Shown here: positions 1 to 6,540 of the stretch, one piece after another
Position numbering within the stretch: the first letter of the stretch is position 1
How the letters are laid out: each line of letters starts with the position of its first letter
Source: G963666945 sp963666945
Lineage (GTDB): Bacteria; Bacteroidota; Bacteroidia; Bacteroidales; Marinifilaceae
Assembly (NCBI GenBank): GCA_963666945.2
Contig: CAXXRT010000034.1
Span: 1-11,052, forward strand
DNA: 11,052 nt
Direction of reading: 5' to 3'
The notes under the pieces: generated by a model
The model's input: the letters and a program-made list of their open reading frames with translations, nothing else
What the model was told of the DNA's origin: nothing
Database searches by the model: none
Translations under genes and position numbers: made by a program

Positions 1-2
1 AT

Positions 3-650
3 AAAACATTTGCCCAGATAAATTATAAGTTTACTGAAAGTAGAAAATCAACGGTAAACAGAAGTTTAAAAGATGGGTTTACTGTTGTTGATGATCTTTT
101 AACTTTTGATATTGTAAGATCTCCAAGAAACATTTTGGATAAGTATTTTCTTGGACAATATGAATTAAAGGAAGAAGGTAGATTTGTGGAAAAAGGAGAT
201 AGTATAATTATTATAAAATACAGGAATAAATTACCATCGTTATCTAGTACAGGTGACGCCTATGCAGATGAGTATTATGGGAAGATTTATATTAATCTTA
301 GCAATTATGCCGTCATTAAAAACGAGTTAGTAATAAAAGCCTCGGATTATTCTGAGTTAGGCAGGGGATTTGTCACAGGTAATAAACCTAATGAAATAGA
401 GGATTTGGTATATAAGATTACCACTACATATGCCAGAAATGATAATTATTATTATCTTAGCGGTATAAGCTACATTACAGAAATGAATTTAAAAGGAAAA
501 GAAAGTTCTATGAGACAGGCTCAATTAATCCCTGTAAAAATTAATATTTCTAATCCAGAGAAAATTCAAGGTAGGGATTATTACGAAGATCAAAATTATA
601 GAAAAGAATTCTGGGAAAGATTCTCTTTGTATTTTGAAGGGGAAGTTTAA
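3..650 (+). CDS. C-terminal part of an envelope protein, carboxypeptidase-like regulatory-domain type (5' end outside window)
   Basis: The reading frame is open from base 3 with no stop up to TAA at 648-650, giving 215 visible residues, so the gene starts left of the window. A TTG at 135 is not a credible start because coding continues upstream of it. The fragment is rich in Tyr, Asn and beta-strand-like alternation. It contains a segment of the form Y-Y-G-K-I-Y-I-N-x-x-x-Y-A-V-I-K (about residues 96-111 of the fragment), followed by Y-x-x-N-x-x-Y-Y-L-S-G. This pattern resembles the C-terminal beta-rich part of Bacteroidota envelope proteins that begin with a CarboxypepD_reg-like domain and are often secreted or outer-membrane associated. 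The N-terminal domain and any signal peptide cannot be seen. The next gene starts at the base after the stop, suggesting co-transcription. The family call is by resemblance only; that it is a real gene is nearly certain. Confidence 0.6.
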   Translation, partial: KTFAQINYKFTESRKSTVNRSLKDGFTVVDDLLTFDIVRSPRNILDKYFLGQYELKEEGRFVEKGDSIIIIKYRNKLPSLSSTGDAYADEYYGKIYINLSNYAVIKNELVIKASDYSELGRGFVTGNKPNEIEDLVYKITTTYARNDNYYYLSGISYITEMNLKGKESSMRQAQLIPVKINISNPEKIQGRDYYEDQNYRKEFWERFSLYFEGEV

Positions 651-1091
651 TTGTTAGCGATAAATCAAAAAAATATTTTTACGTTTAAAGGAATGAGGTT
701 ATTAGTATTATTGTTTTTTGTGGTTATGAGTCCTGTTGCCAAATCACAAATTTTTGGTGTTGAAGTTGGCGATACTGTTTCTATTCAGACAAAACATTTA
801 AGTTTTTCCAAGCAATTAGAGGGTGTTAAATTGAGAATAGATGCTGATATAGAGAAAGATATAGTAAAAAGTCTTGAAATAGTCCCGGAGAATGGACATA
901 CTAGCAATAAAGAACTGGATAAAATACTAATGCTTACAAGGAAATATTATCACATTGATAAACAAAAGGAGAAAATTAGAAAATGCTATAAAATGGGGGG
1001 GATGCATGAGATAATCGAATATAAGGATTCTCATCTTAGGATGTTGGTTGAATTGCAAGACGATCTTAAGTGGAAAATGAAAATATCTTGA
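651..1091 (+). CDS. Small secreted or periplasmic protein of unknown function
   Basis: I do not recognise the family. The protein has a signal peptide: a short basic start (MRL), a hydrophobic core LVLLFFVVM and a likely cleavage after A-K-S-Q or nearby, so the mature part is about 110 residues and exported. The mature part is charged and rich in Lys, Glu and Asp, with one Cys (in R-K-C-Y-K-M-G-G-M) and no recognisable catalytic motif. Two starts are possible. TTG at 651 directly abuts the upstream stop and has a GGGG/GGA-like purine stretch about 8 bases before it, giving 146 aa. ATG at 693 gives 132 aa and a more typical signal peptide, but its GGA touches the start codon. I list the longer form; the true start is uncertain. 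It ends in TGA, so UGA is used as an ordinary stop here. Zero spacing from the upstream envelope gene suggests a two-gene unit with a related surface role. Confidence 0.65.
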   Translation: MLAINQKNIFTFKGMRLLVLLFFVVMSPVAKSQIFGVEVGDTVSIQTKHLSFSKQLEGVKLRIDADIEKDIVKSLEIVPENGHTSNKELDKILMLTRKYYHIDKQKEKIRKCYKMGGMHEIIEYKDSHLRMLVELQDDLKWKMKIS

Positions 1092-1098
1092 TATAAAT

Positions 1099-1130
1099 AA
1101 ATCCTCCCGAAACGGAGGATTTGATTTTTT
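1099..1130. terminator. Bidirectional intrinsic terminator between convergent genes
   Basis: A perfect 9-bp stem (1099-1107 with 1114-1122) has a 6-base loop and is followed on the plus strand by a T tract at 1125-1130. Read on the minus strand, it is followed by a T-rich stretch. It lies 7 bases after the small secreted protein and 19 bases after the end of the convergent symporter gene, so it can end both transcripts. Confidence 0.85.
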
Positions 1131-1149
1131 ATACAATTCATGATTTTTT

Positions 1150-2499
1150 CTATTTTACTAATTCGCTTACAAATACAGCTCCGATAGCAATGGGGGCTAT
1201 ATATCTTAGTATAAATATCAATATATCAAACATAACAATTCTAATAGTTCCTTTATTTGATAGTTCATCATATAGTTCAGACTTTTTAGCTATCCATCCT
1301 GTGAATATAGAAATCATAATTCCTCCAATTGGTAGCATTAATTTAGATGAGGCAAAATCAAATAAATCAAACGTTGTTTTTCCAAATATGGTAAAATCTT
1401 TAAGTATTCCGTACGACAATGTGCATAGTACTCCAAATGATGTAATAACTAATGTTGTTAATAGAGTTGCTTTCTTTCTTGTGAAATTCTTTTCTTCAAC
1501 AAAATATGCTACTACTACCTCTAGCAAAGAAATTGAAGATGTAAGGGCTGCTACTGTCAGTAAAATAAAGAATAATATTCCCCATATATATCCTCCTGGC
1601 ATATGTTGAAACACATTTGGAAGAGTCAGGAATACCAGGCCTGGTCCAGATGCCGGGTCAATATTAAATGCGAATACCGCCGGAAATATCGCTACTCCAG
1701 CCAGTATTGCTATTAAGGTATCTGCTATAATTACCTGAAGAGAAATATTAATAAGATTTTCCTTTTTCTCTATATAGGAAGCGTAAGTTATTAATACTCC
1801 CATTCCTAGCGATAAAGAAAAGAATGCCTGTCCTAAGGCTGAAAGAATACTTCTTCCTGTTAGTTTAGAGAAATCGGGAGTGAATAAAAATTCCAGCCCT
1901 TTTGTTGCTCCATCTAATGTAACAGACCTTATACACATGGCTACTATTAAGAAGAATAGCATAGGCATCATTAATTTTGTGTATTTTTCTATTCCTTTCT
2001 TAACTCCGGCTAGTATAATAAATGCCGTCATGGCCATGAATATTATCTGATATAATACAGGTTTAAATGGATGACTAATAAAATTATTGAAAATATTGGT
2101 TAGATCATCTGTGCTTTGCCCTTGAAAGGTGTTTTTTCCAGCCTGTACTATATATTCCAGTGTCCATCCTGCTACAGTACCGTAAAAAGCTAAGATGACT
2201 ACTGCTGCTATTACAGCAAGAAAACCAAAATATTTCCATCCAGTTCTGGGTGCCAGTTTTTTGAATGCTCCAAAGGGATTGCTTTTTGTATGCCTGCCTA
2301 TATAAAATTCTGCCAGCATAACAGGAAATCCTATCAAAATAATAAATCCAAGATAAACAAACAGGAATGCTGCTCCACCGTTTGTTCCTGCTTCATAGGG
2401 AAATTTCCATATGTTCCCTAAACCTACAGCTGAACCTGCTAAAGCAAGGACTGCTCCTAGCTTTGAACCAAAACTGTCTCTTTTAATAGAATTTTGCAT
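1150..2499 (-). CDS. Sodium-dependent transporter, neurotransmitter:sodium symporter (NSS/SNF) family
   Basis: This inner-membrane Na+-driven symporter of the LeuT fold likely imports an amino acid or related solute; the substrate cannot be read from the sequence. TM1 carries the family signature A-G-S-A-V-G-L-G-N-I-W-K-F-P-Y (residues 21-35), where A24, V25 and N29 match LeuT sodium-site positions, followed by G-T-N-G-G-A-A-F. TM6 carries F-F-S-L-S-L-G (226-232), the unwound substrate-binding segment of LeuT. At 449 aa it is shorter than LeuT and close to the bacterial 11-TM members such as MhsT and Tyt1. Lys32 stands where LeuT has the extracellular gate Arg30, a conservative change. The gene ends in TAG. 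Its ATG lies only 5 bases downstream of a strong hairpin that also terminates typA, and no Shine-Dalgarno is visible. It probably has its own promoter (see 2531-2562). Confidence 0.93.
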   Translation of the reverse strand: MQNSIKRDSFGSKLGAVLALAGSAVGLGNIWKFPYEAGTNGGAAFLFVYLGFIILIGFPVMLAEFYIGRHTKSNPFGAFKKLAPRTGWKYFGFLAVIAAVVILAFYGTVAGWTLEYIVQAGKNTFQGQSTDDLTNIFNNFISHPFKPVLYQIIFMAMTAFIILAGVKKGIEKYTKLMMPMLFFLIVAMCIRSVTLDGATKGLEFLFTPDFSKLTGRSILSALGQAFFSLSLGMGVLITYASYIEKKENLINISLQVIIADTLIAILAGVAIFPAVFAFNIDPASGPGLVFLTLPNVFQHMPGGYIWGILFFILLTVAALTSSISLLEVVVAYFVEEKNFTRKKATLLTTLVITSFGVLCTLSYGILKDFTIFGKTTFDLFDFASSKLMLPIGGIMISIFTGWIAKKSELYDELSNKGTIRIVMFDILIFILRYIAPIAIGAVFVSELVK

Positions 2500-2533
2500 A
2501 AAAATAGGGCTTATTGGTTAGTAATAAGCCCTA
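2500..2533 (-). terminator. Intrinsic terminator after typA, abutting the symporter start
   Basis: On the minus strand an 11-bp perfect stem (2533-2523 with 2515-2505), closed by a 7-base loop, is followed by five T residues (2504-2500) and then directly by the symporter ATG. This has the form of an intrinsic terminator for typA. Because it touches the next start codon, the same hairpin would also lie in the leader of a symporter mRNA starting upstream of it. Confidence 0.75.
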
Positions 2534-2562
2534 ATATAGTATTTAGTACGAAATTTTGCAAA
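2531..2562 (-). promoter_or_regulatory. Candidate Bacteroidota-type promoter for the symporter gene
   Basis: On the minus strand a TTTG (2562-2559) is followed after 20 bases by TATATTAG (2538-2531), one mismatch from the TAnnTTTG consensus of Bacteroidota primary sigma factors. Transcription would then begin at or inside the typA terminator hairpin. The region is AT-rich, so chance matches are possible. Confidence 0.35.
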
Positions 2563-2572
2563 AGAAGTTTCC

Positions 2573-4366
2573 CTACTGTTGTCTCTTACGTTCGAATTCT
2601 TTTAAGAAAATCTTACGGAGTCTTATAGATTCTGGAGTTACCTCCACATATTCGTCCTTTTGTATATATTCCAGTGCTTCCTCTAGTGAGAATTTAATAG
2701 GGGGAGCAAGTTTTACTTTTTCGTCTGTTCCTGAAGATCTTACGTTACTTTGTTTTTTAGATTTAGTAACATTCAATACTATATCTCCTGCTCTGTTGTT
2801 TTCTCCAACAACCTGTCCTTCATAAACATCCTGTTGTGGATCAATAAAGAATTTACCTCTGTCCTGAAGTTTGTTTAGAGCATATGCAAAGGATGTTCCT
2901 GCTTCCATAGCAATAAGTGATCCATTAATCCTTCCTTCAATTTCTCCTTTGTATGGTTGATATTCAAGGAATCTGTGTGACATTACTGCCTCTCCTGCAG
3001 TTGCAGTAAGAATGTTGTTTCTAAGTCCTATTATTCCTCTGGATGGAATCTGGAACTCAAGGTGTGTTCTGTCAGCCTTTCTTTCCATGCTTACCATCTC
3101 TGCTTTTCTCTTCTGAACAAGCTCTATAGCTTTCCCTGCGCAATCTTCTGGAAGATCAATGTAAAGAACCTCAATAGGCTCACATTTTACTCCGTCAATC
3201 TGCTTGTAAAGAACCTGTGGCTGTCCAACCTGAAGCTCATAACCTTCTCTTCTCATTGTTTCAATAAGTACGGACAAGTGAAGAACACCTCTTCCGTATA
3301 CTGTGAATGAATCTGCAGATTCAGTCTCTTTAACCCTAAGTGCAAGGTTTTTCTCTAATTCCAGATCTAATCTGTCTTTTATATGTCTTGATGTAACATA
3401 TTTACCTTCCTTACCAAAGAATGGTGAATTGTTGATGGTAAATAGCATGCTCATTGTTGGTTCATCAATAGCAACCGGTTCCAGTGCTTCTGGTTTTTCT
3501 ATATCGCAAATAGTATCTCCAATTTCAAATCCTTCAATACCTACAATTGCACATATATCCCCAGATTTAACAGCTTGAGTTCTTTCTTTACCCAATCCCT
3601 TAAATTCGTAAAGCTCTTTTATTTTCGATCTTTTTATGCTACCGTCTCTTTTGGCAAGAGATACTTGCATTCCTTCTTTCAATTCTCCTCTGTGAACTCT
3701 TCCTACTGCAATTCTTCCAACATATGGAGAATAATCTAAAGAGGTGATTCTCATCTGTGGGGTACCATCAAGTACTTTTGGTGCAGGAATGAATTCAATT
3801 ATTGCGTCTAGTACTGCAGTAATATCTGTTGTAGGTTTCTGCCAATCTCTTGACATCCATCCGTTCTTAGCAGATCCGTATATTGTAGGAAAGTTTAATT
3901 GTTCTTCTGTACCGTCAAGACTGAACATCAGGTCGAACACCTGTTCTTGTACTTCCTCCGGACGACAGTTTTGCTTATCTACTTTATTTACTACAACAAC
4001 TGGTTTTAGTCCTAATGCTAATGCTTTCTGAAGAACAAATCGTGTCTGAGGCATTGTTCCCTCAAAGGCATCTACTAAAAGTAATACTCCGTCAGCCATG
4101 TTTAGCACACGTTCTACCTCTCCTCCAAAATCCGAGTGACCAGGAGTATCAATTATATTAATTTTTACATCTTTATATTCTAAAGATACATTTTTAGAAA
4201 GTATTGTGATTCCTCGCTCTCTTTCCAGGTCATTATTATCCAAAATCAAGTCTCCTGGATTCTCATTCTTTCTAAATACATTGCAATGCATAATCATCTT
4301 ATCCACTAGAGTAGTCTTACCATGGTCAACGTGAGCGATTATCGCAATATTCCTAAGCTCTTTCAT
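2573..4366 (-). CDS. typA: Translational GTPase TypA/BipA
   Basis: TypA/BipA is a ribosome-binding GTPase related to EF-G and LepA, involved in ribosome assembly and stress or cold adaptation. All G motifs are present: G1 A-H-V-D-H-G-K-T (11-18), G2 R-G-I-T-I (51-55), G3 D-T-P-G-H (73-77), G4 N-K-V-D (127-130) and G5 S-A-K (165-167). After the GTPase domain come the beta-barrel, the EF-G-like domains (including a G-R-G-x-L-H-L-S motif) and the family-specific C-terminal domain with G-x-x-x-G-E-N-N-R. I chose the ATG at 4364-4366 (597 aa, close to the usual 600-615) because it begins with the family's M-K-x-x-R-N-I-A-I-I-A-H-V-D and has an AAGGA at 4375-4371, four bases upstream. A farther ATG at 4433-4435 would add 23 atypical residues across the promoter. 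The gene ends in TAG, followed by a terminator. Confidence 0.98.
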   Translation of the reverse strand: MKELRNIAIIAHVDHGKTTLVDKMIMHCNVFRKNENPGDLILDNNDLERERGITILSKNVSLEYKDVKINIIDTPGHSDFGGEVERVLNMADGVLLLVDAFEGTMPQTRFVLQKALALGLKPVVVVNKVDKQNCRPEEVQEQVFDLMFSLDGTEEQLNFPTIYGSAKNGWMSRDWQKPTTDITAVLDAIIEFIPAPKVLDGTPQMRITSLDYSPYVGRIAVGRVHRGELKEGMQVSLAKRDGSIKRSKIKELYEFKGLGKERTQAVKSGDICAIVGIEGFEIGDTICDIEKPEALEPVAIDEPTMSMLFTINNSPFFGKEGKYVTSRHIKDRLDLELEKNLALRVKETESADSFTVYGRGVLHLSVLIETMRREGYELQVGQPQVLYKQIDGVKCEPIEVLYIDLPEDCAGKAIELVQKRKAEMVSMERKADRTHLEFQIPSRGIIGLRNNILTATAGEAVMSHRFLEYQPYKGEIEGRINGSLIAMEAGTSFAYALNKLQDRGKFFIDPQQDVYEGQVVGENNRAGDIVLNVTKSKKQSNVRSSGTDEKVKLAPPIKFSLEEALEYIQKDEYVEVTPESIRLRKIFLKEFERKRQQ

Positions 4367-4397
4367 TCTTTCCTTATTAATTAATTCAAATCGGGCG

Positions 4398-4405
4398 CAA
4401 AAGTA
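4398..4405 (-). promoter_or_regulatory. -7 element of the typA promoter
   Basis: Read on the minus strand this is TACTTTTG, a full match to the Bacteroidota -7 consensus TAnnTTTG. It lies about 32 bases upstream of the chosen typA start. No good TTG is seen at the expected 19-base distance; one occurs closer, 14 bases upstream. The position excludes the longer typA start as the normal translation start. Confidence 0.55.
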
Positions 4406-4458
4406 GGAAATATATTTTACAATGAAGTAGATCATGACATTAATTATTATAGTGTTGG

Positions 4459-4488
4459 TTGATAATTCTTAATAATTACCTATATTTA
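4459..4488 (+). promoter_or_regulatory. Candidate guaA promoter, Bacteroidota type
   Basis: TTG at 4459-4461 is followed after 19 bases by TATATTTA at 4481-4488, one mismatch from TAnnTTTG. Transcription would begin near 4495, giving a leader of only about 15 bases before the guaA ATG at 4511. That leaves no room for a purine riboswitch in this leader, and none was seen. Confidence 0.55.
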
Positions 4489-4510
4489 CAGCCCCAAAAA
4501 TTTATTCGGT

Positions 4511-6040
4511 ATGCAGGAAAAGATATTAATATTAGATTTTGGCTCGCAATACACTCAGCTTATTGCTAGAAGGGTGCGAGAGTTAAATGTTTATTGTGAG
4601 ATTCATCCGTTCAATAAGATTCCTGAACTAGATGAATCCTTTAGAGGTGTTATTTTATCAGGTAGTCCACATTCTGTCAGAGATGAAAAGGCTCCAATAC
4701 CTGATCTGTCTTCAATAAAAGGTAAATTACCTTTATTGGGAGTTTGTTATGGTGCTCAATATCTTGCCCATTTTTATGGTGGTGAAGTTATGGCCTCAAA
4801 CAAAAGGGAGTATGGTAGAGCAAATCTTTCCTTTGTTGACGACTCAAATAAACTATTTGAAGGAATCAGTCACAATTCTCAGGTCTGGATGTCTCATGGT
4901 GATACTATCGAGCATTTACCTGAAAACTATAAAGTGATTGCAAGTACTGCAGATGTAGAAAATGCAGCATATCATATAGAAGGAGAGACTACTTATGCAA
5001 TACAGTTTCACCCTGAAGTTTACCATAGTACAGAAGGTTCGCATTTATTGAAGAACTTTGTTGTAGATATCTGTGGATGTACTCAGGACTGGACTCCTAT
5101 GTCGTTTGTAGAGACTACTGTAGCAGAACTTAAAGAAAAGTTAGGTGACGACAAGGTTATTCTTGGTCTTTCAGGTGGTGTTGATTCTACTGTTGCCGCT
5201 ATGCTTTTGCACAGAGCTATCGGTCCTAAGTTAACTTGTATCTTTGTTGACAATGGTCTTTTGAGAAAAAATGAGTTCCATACTGTAATGGAAGATTACA
5301 AAGAACTAGGGCTTAATGTAATAGGTGTTGATGCCGGTGCAAAATTTTTGGGAAGATTAAATGGAGTATCTGATCCTGAAGAAAAGCGTAAGATAATTGG
5401 TAATACTTTTATCGATGTTTTCGATGATGAGTCTCATAAAATAGAAGATGTTAAATGGTTGGGTCAGGGTACTATCTATCCTGATGTAATTGAATCTTTA
5501 TCTGTAAACGGTCCTTCTCAGACTATCAAATCTCACCATAATGTAGGGGGTCTGCCTGATTTTATGAAATTAAAGATAGTTGAGCCTCTTCGTCTTTTAT
5601 TTAAAGATGAGGTAAGAAGGGTGGGTACTAGTTTAGGTATTAATCCTAAATTCTTAAAGAGACACCCTTTTCCTGGACCAGGTCTTTCTATTAGGATTCT
5701 TGGAGAGATCACAGAAGAGAAAGTAAGACTTCTTCAGGAAGCTGACGATATATATATATCAACTATGAAAGAGGATGGTCTTTACGATCAGGTATGGCAG
5801 GCAGGTGCAATATTATTGCCTGTTCAGAGTGTTGGAGTAATGGGAGATGAGAGAACTTATGAAAGCGTTGTTGCTCTTAGAGCCGTTGGTTCTACTGATG
5901 GAATGACTGCTGACTGGTCGCACCTTCCTTATGAATTCCTTGCTAAGGTTTCTAATAAGATAATTAATAACGTTCGTGGTATTAATAGAGTAGTTTACGA
6001 CATTAGTTCTAAACCACCAGCAACTATCGAATGGGAATAA
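4511..6040 (+). CDS. guaA: GMP synthase (glutamine-hydrolysing)
   Basis: GuaA converts XMP to GMP using ATP and ammonia released from glutamine, the last step of de novo guanine nucleotide synthesis in the cytosol. The N-terminal class I glutamine amidotransferase domain (about 1-190) has the nucleophile C79 in G-V-C-Y-G-A-Q and the H167/E169 pair in Q-F-H-P-E-V. The ATP pyrophosphatase domain follows, with its P-loop-like S-G-G-V-D-S at 221-226. The C-terminal dimerisation domain ends in the typical K-P-P-A-T-I-E-W-E. The length of 509 aa is near the E. coli enzyme (525). The ATG at 4511 is the natural start because the family's I-L-I-L-D-F-G-S-Q-Y begins a few residues in. The gene is monocistronic: divergent from typA, and closed by a terminator that begins at its own stop codon. 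Confidence 0.99.
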   Translation: MQEKILILDFGSQYTQLIARRVRELNVYCEIHPFNKIPELDESFRGVILSGSPHSVRDEKAPIPDLSSIKGKLPLLGVCYGAQYLAHFYGGEVMASNKREYGRANLSFVDDSNKLFEGISHNSQVWMSHGDTIEHLPENYKVIASTADVENAAYHIEGETTYAIQFHPEVYHSTEGSHLLKNFVVDICGCTQDWTPMSFVETTVAELKEKLGDDKVILGLSGGVDSTVAAMLLHRAIGPKLTCIFVDNGLLRKNEFHTVMEDYKELGLNVIGVDAGAKFLGRLNGVSDPEEKRKIIGNTFIDVFDDESHKIEDVKWLGQGTIYPDVIESLSVNGPSQTIKSHHNVGGLPDFMKLKIVEPLRLLFKDEVRRVGTSLGINPKFLKRHPFPGPGLSIRILGEITEEKVRLLQEADDIYISTMKEDGLYDQVWQAGAILLPVQSVGVMGDERTYESVVALRAVGSTDGMTADWSHLPYEFLAKVSNKIINNVRGINRVVYDISSKPPATIEWE

Positions 6041-6078
6041 AATAAATAGGCCGACAATTTTGTCGGCCTATTTATTTT
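6039..6078. terminator. Shared bidirectional terminator between guaA and the seleno-OsmC gene
   Basis: A perfect 18-bp inverted repeat (6039-6056 with 6061-6078) closed by a 4-base loop has a GC core (GGCCGACA) flanked by A-rich and T-rich arms. It therefore reads as stem plus T-tract on both strands. It overlaps the guaA stop (6038-6040) and ends 3 bases from the stop of the convergent OsmC-family gene (6082-6084), so it should end both transcripts. Confidence 0.9.
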
Positions 6079-6081
6079 AAA

Positions 6082-6519
6082 TCATCTTTTTACTTCAACT
6101 TTTATAGGAGTAATGTTTTGCAGATTATCTCCAACAGGACAGCGTTCATGAACCTTCTCAAGCCAATCTTTAATAGTCGCATCGTCAGCATCAGTATCTG
6201 GTTTGACTATTATTCTTATCTCTTTAAAGCCGGCTCTTTCTTCATTAGAAGAACCCATAAATTTAGCAGGATTTAGAGATCCAACCAGATCAATTTTAAG
6301 ACCTTTAAGATTCATATTTAATTCCTGAGCCAATACATGACCCATTACATTAAGTCAGCCTGCATACGATGCCAATATGTACTCTACCGGATTTGCTCCT
6401 TCGTTTGTTCCACCCATCTCGGTTGGTTCGTCAATAATAATATCAAAACCACGAGCCTTGACTACTGTTTTTGTTGGACTAAGGGATTCGGCCTTAGCTC
6501 TGAATTTCATATCTGCCAT
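6082..6519 (-). CDS. OsmC-family peroxiredoxin-like selenoprotein (in-frame UGA read as selenocysteine)
   Basis: From ATG at 6517-6519 the frame runs to TGA at 6082-6084 with one internal TGA at 6355-6357, codon 55, giving 145 residues if that codon is selenocysteine. Both halves match the OsmC/YhfA fold. The N-terminal half has G-G-T-N-E-G-A-N-P-V-E-Y-I-L-A-S-Y-A-G just before the TGA, and L-N-V just after it. The second, resolving cysteine is C127 in E-R-C-P-V-G-D-N-L. The TGA stands exactly at the family's peroxidatic Cys; Glu46 matches the conserved P-x-E glutamate. A SECIS-like hairpin follows directly. OsmC proteins reduce organic hydroperoxides with a reactive cysteine pair; here a selenol-thiol pair is inferred. 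The gene follows the cDPGS-like gene by 21 bases, probably as one operon, with no clear Shine-Dalgarno. The alternative, a nonsense pseudogene, is less likely because the frame is otherwise intact and the stop falls on this one residue. Confidence 0.88.
6318..6353 (-). promoter_or_regulatory. Bacterial SECIS-like hairpin behind the in-frame UGA
   Basis: One base after the UGA a 5-bp lower stem forms (6353-6349 with 6322-6318). Above it is a small internal loop, then a 7-bp apical stem (6344-6338 with 6332-6326, including two G-U pairs) closed by the 5-base loop UGUAU. The loop G is at its second position, 19 bases after the UGA, and is followed by U, matching the conserved G-U of the E. coli fdhF SECIS that contacts SelB. 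The hairpin lies within the coding sequence, as expected for bacteria. The pairing was worked out by hand; no folding energy was computed. Confidence 0.75.
6355..6357 (-). other. UGA recoded as selenocysteine (Sec55)
   Basis: This TGA replaces the peroxidatic cysteine codon of the OsmC family, between A-S-Y-A-G and L-N-V-M-G-H. UGA is otherwise a stop in this window (gene ending at 1091 and this gene's own stop at 6082-6084), and tryptophan is encoded by TGG, so a genome-wide UGA reassignment does not explain it. Recoding by SelB at a SECIS is the best explanation. Confidence 0.85.
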
Positions 6520-6540
6520 ATATTTGATTTAAGTTAGTAA

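Noticed and set aside
1121..1609. A 162-codon open frame on the plus strand
   Set aside because: It is antisense to the symporter gene, whose conserved membrane motifs prove the minus-strand frame.
4367..4435. A 23-residue N-terminal extension of TypA
   Set aside because: The extension covers a perfect -7 promoter element (4398-4405) and is unlike the family. The inner ATG has an AAGGA four bases upstream and starts the conserved N-terminus.
4489..4510. A riboswitch in the guaA leader
   Set aside because: The likely leader is only about 15 bases, too short for an aptamer, and no purine-aptamer features were seen upstream.
6082..6345. A free-standing 87-residue protein starting at ATG 6343-6345
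   Set aside because: It would be only the C-terminal half of the OsmC fold, lacking the first catalytic residue. The in-frame coding sequence upstream matches the missing half exactly, so the ATG is Met59 of the selenoprotein.
6355..6357. UGA reassigned to Trp or Gly across the genome
   Set aside because: UGA ends other genes here (1089-1091, 6082-6084), Trp is encoded by TGG, and the family needs Cys or Sec at this position.
6082..6519. OsmC gene as a nonsense-mutated pseudogene
   Set aside because: A single TGA exactly at the catalytic Cys, with a SECIS-like hairpin and no other damage, is much better explained by recoding. It cannot be wholly excluded without finding the Sec machinery.
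6337..6537. A 66-codon plus-strand frame over the OsmC 5' half
   Set aside because: It is a shadow of the selenoprotein frame on the other strand and has no recognisable protein character.
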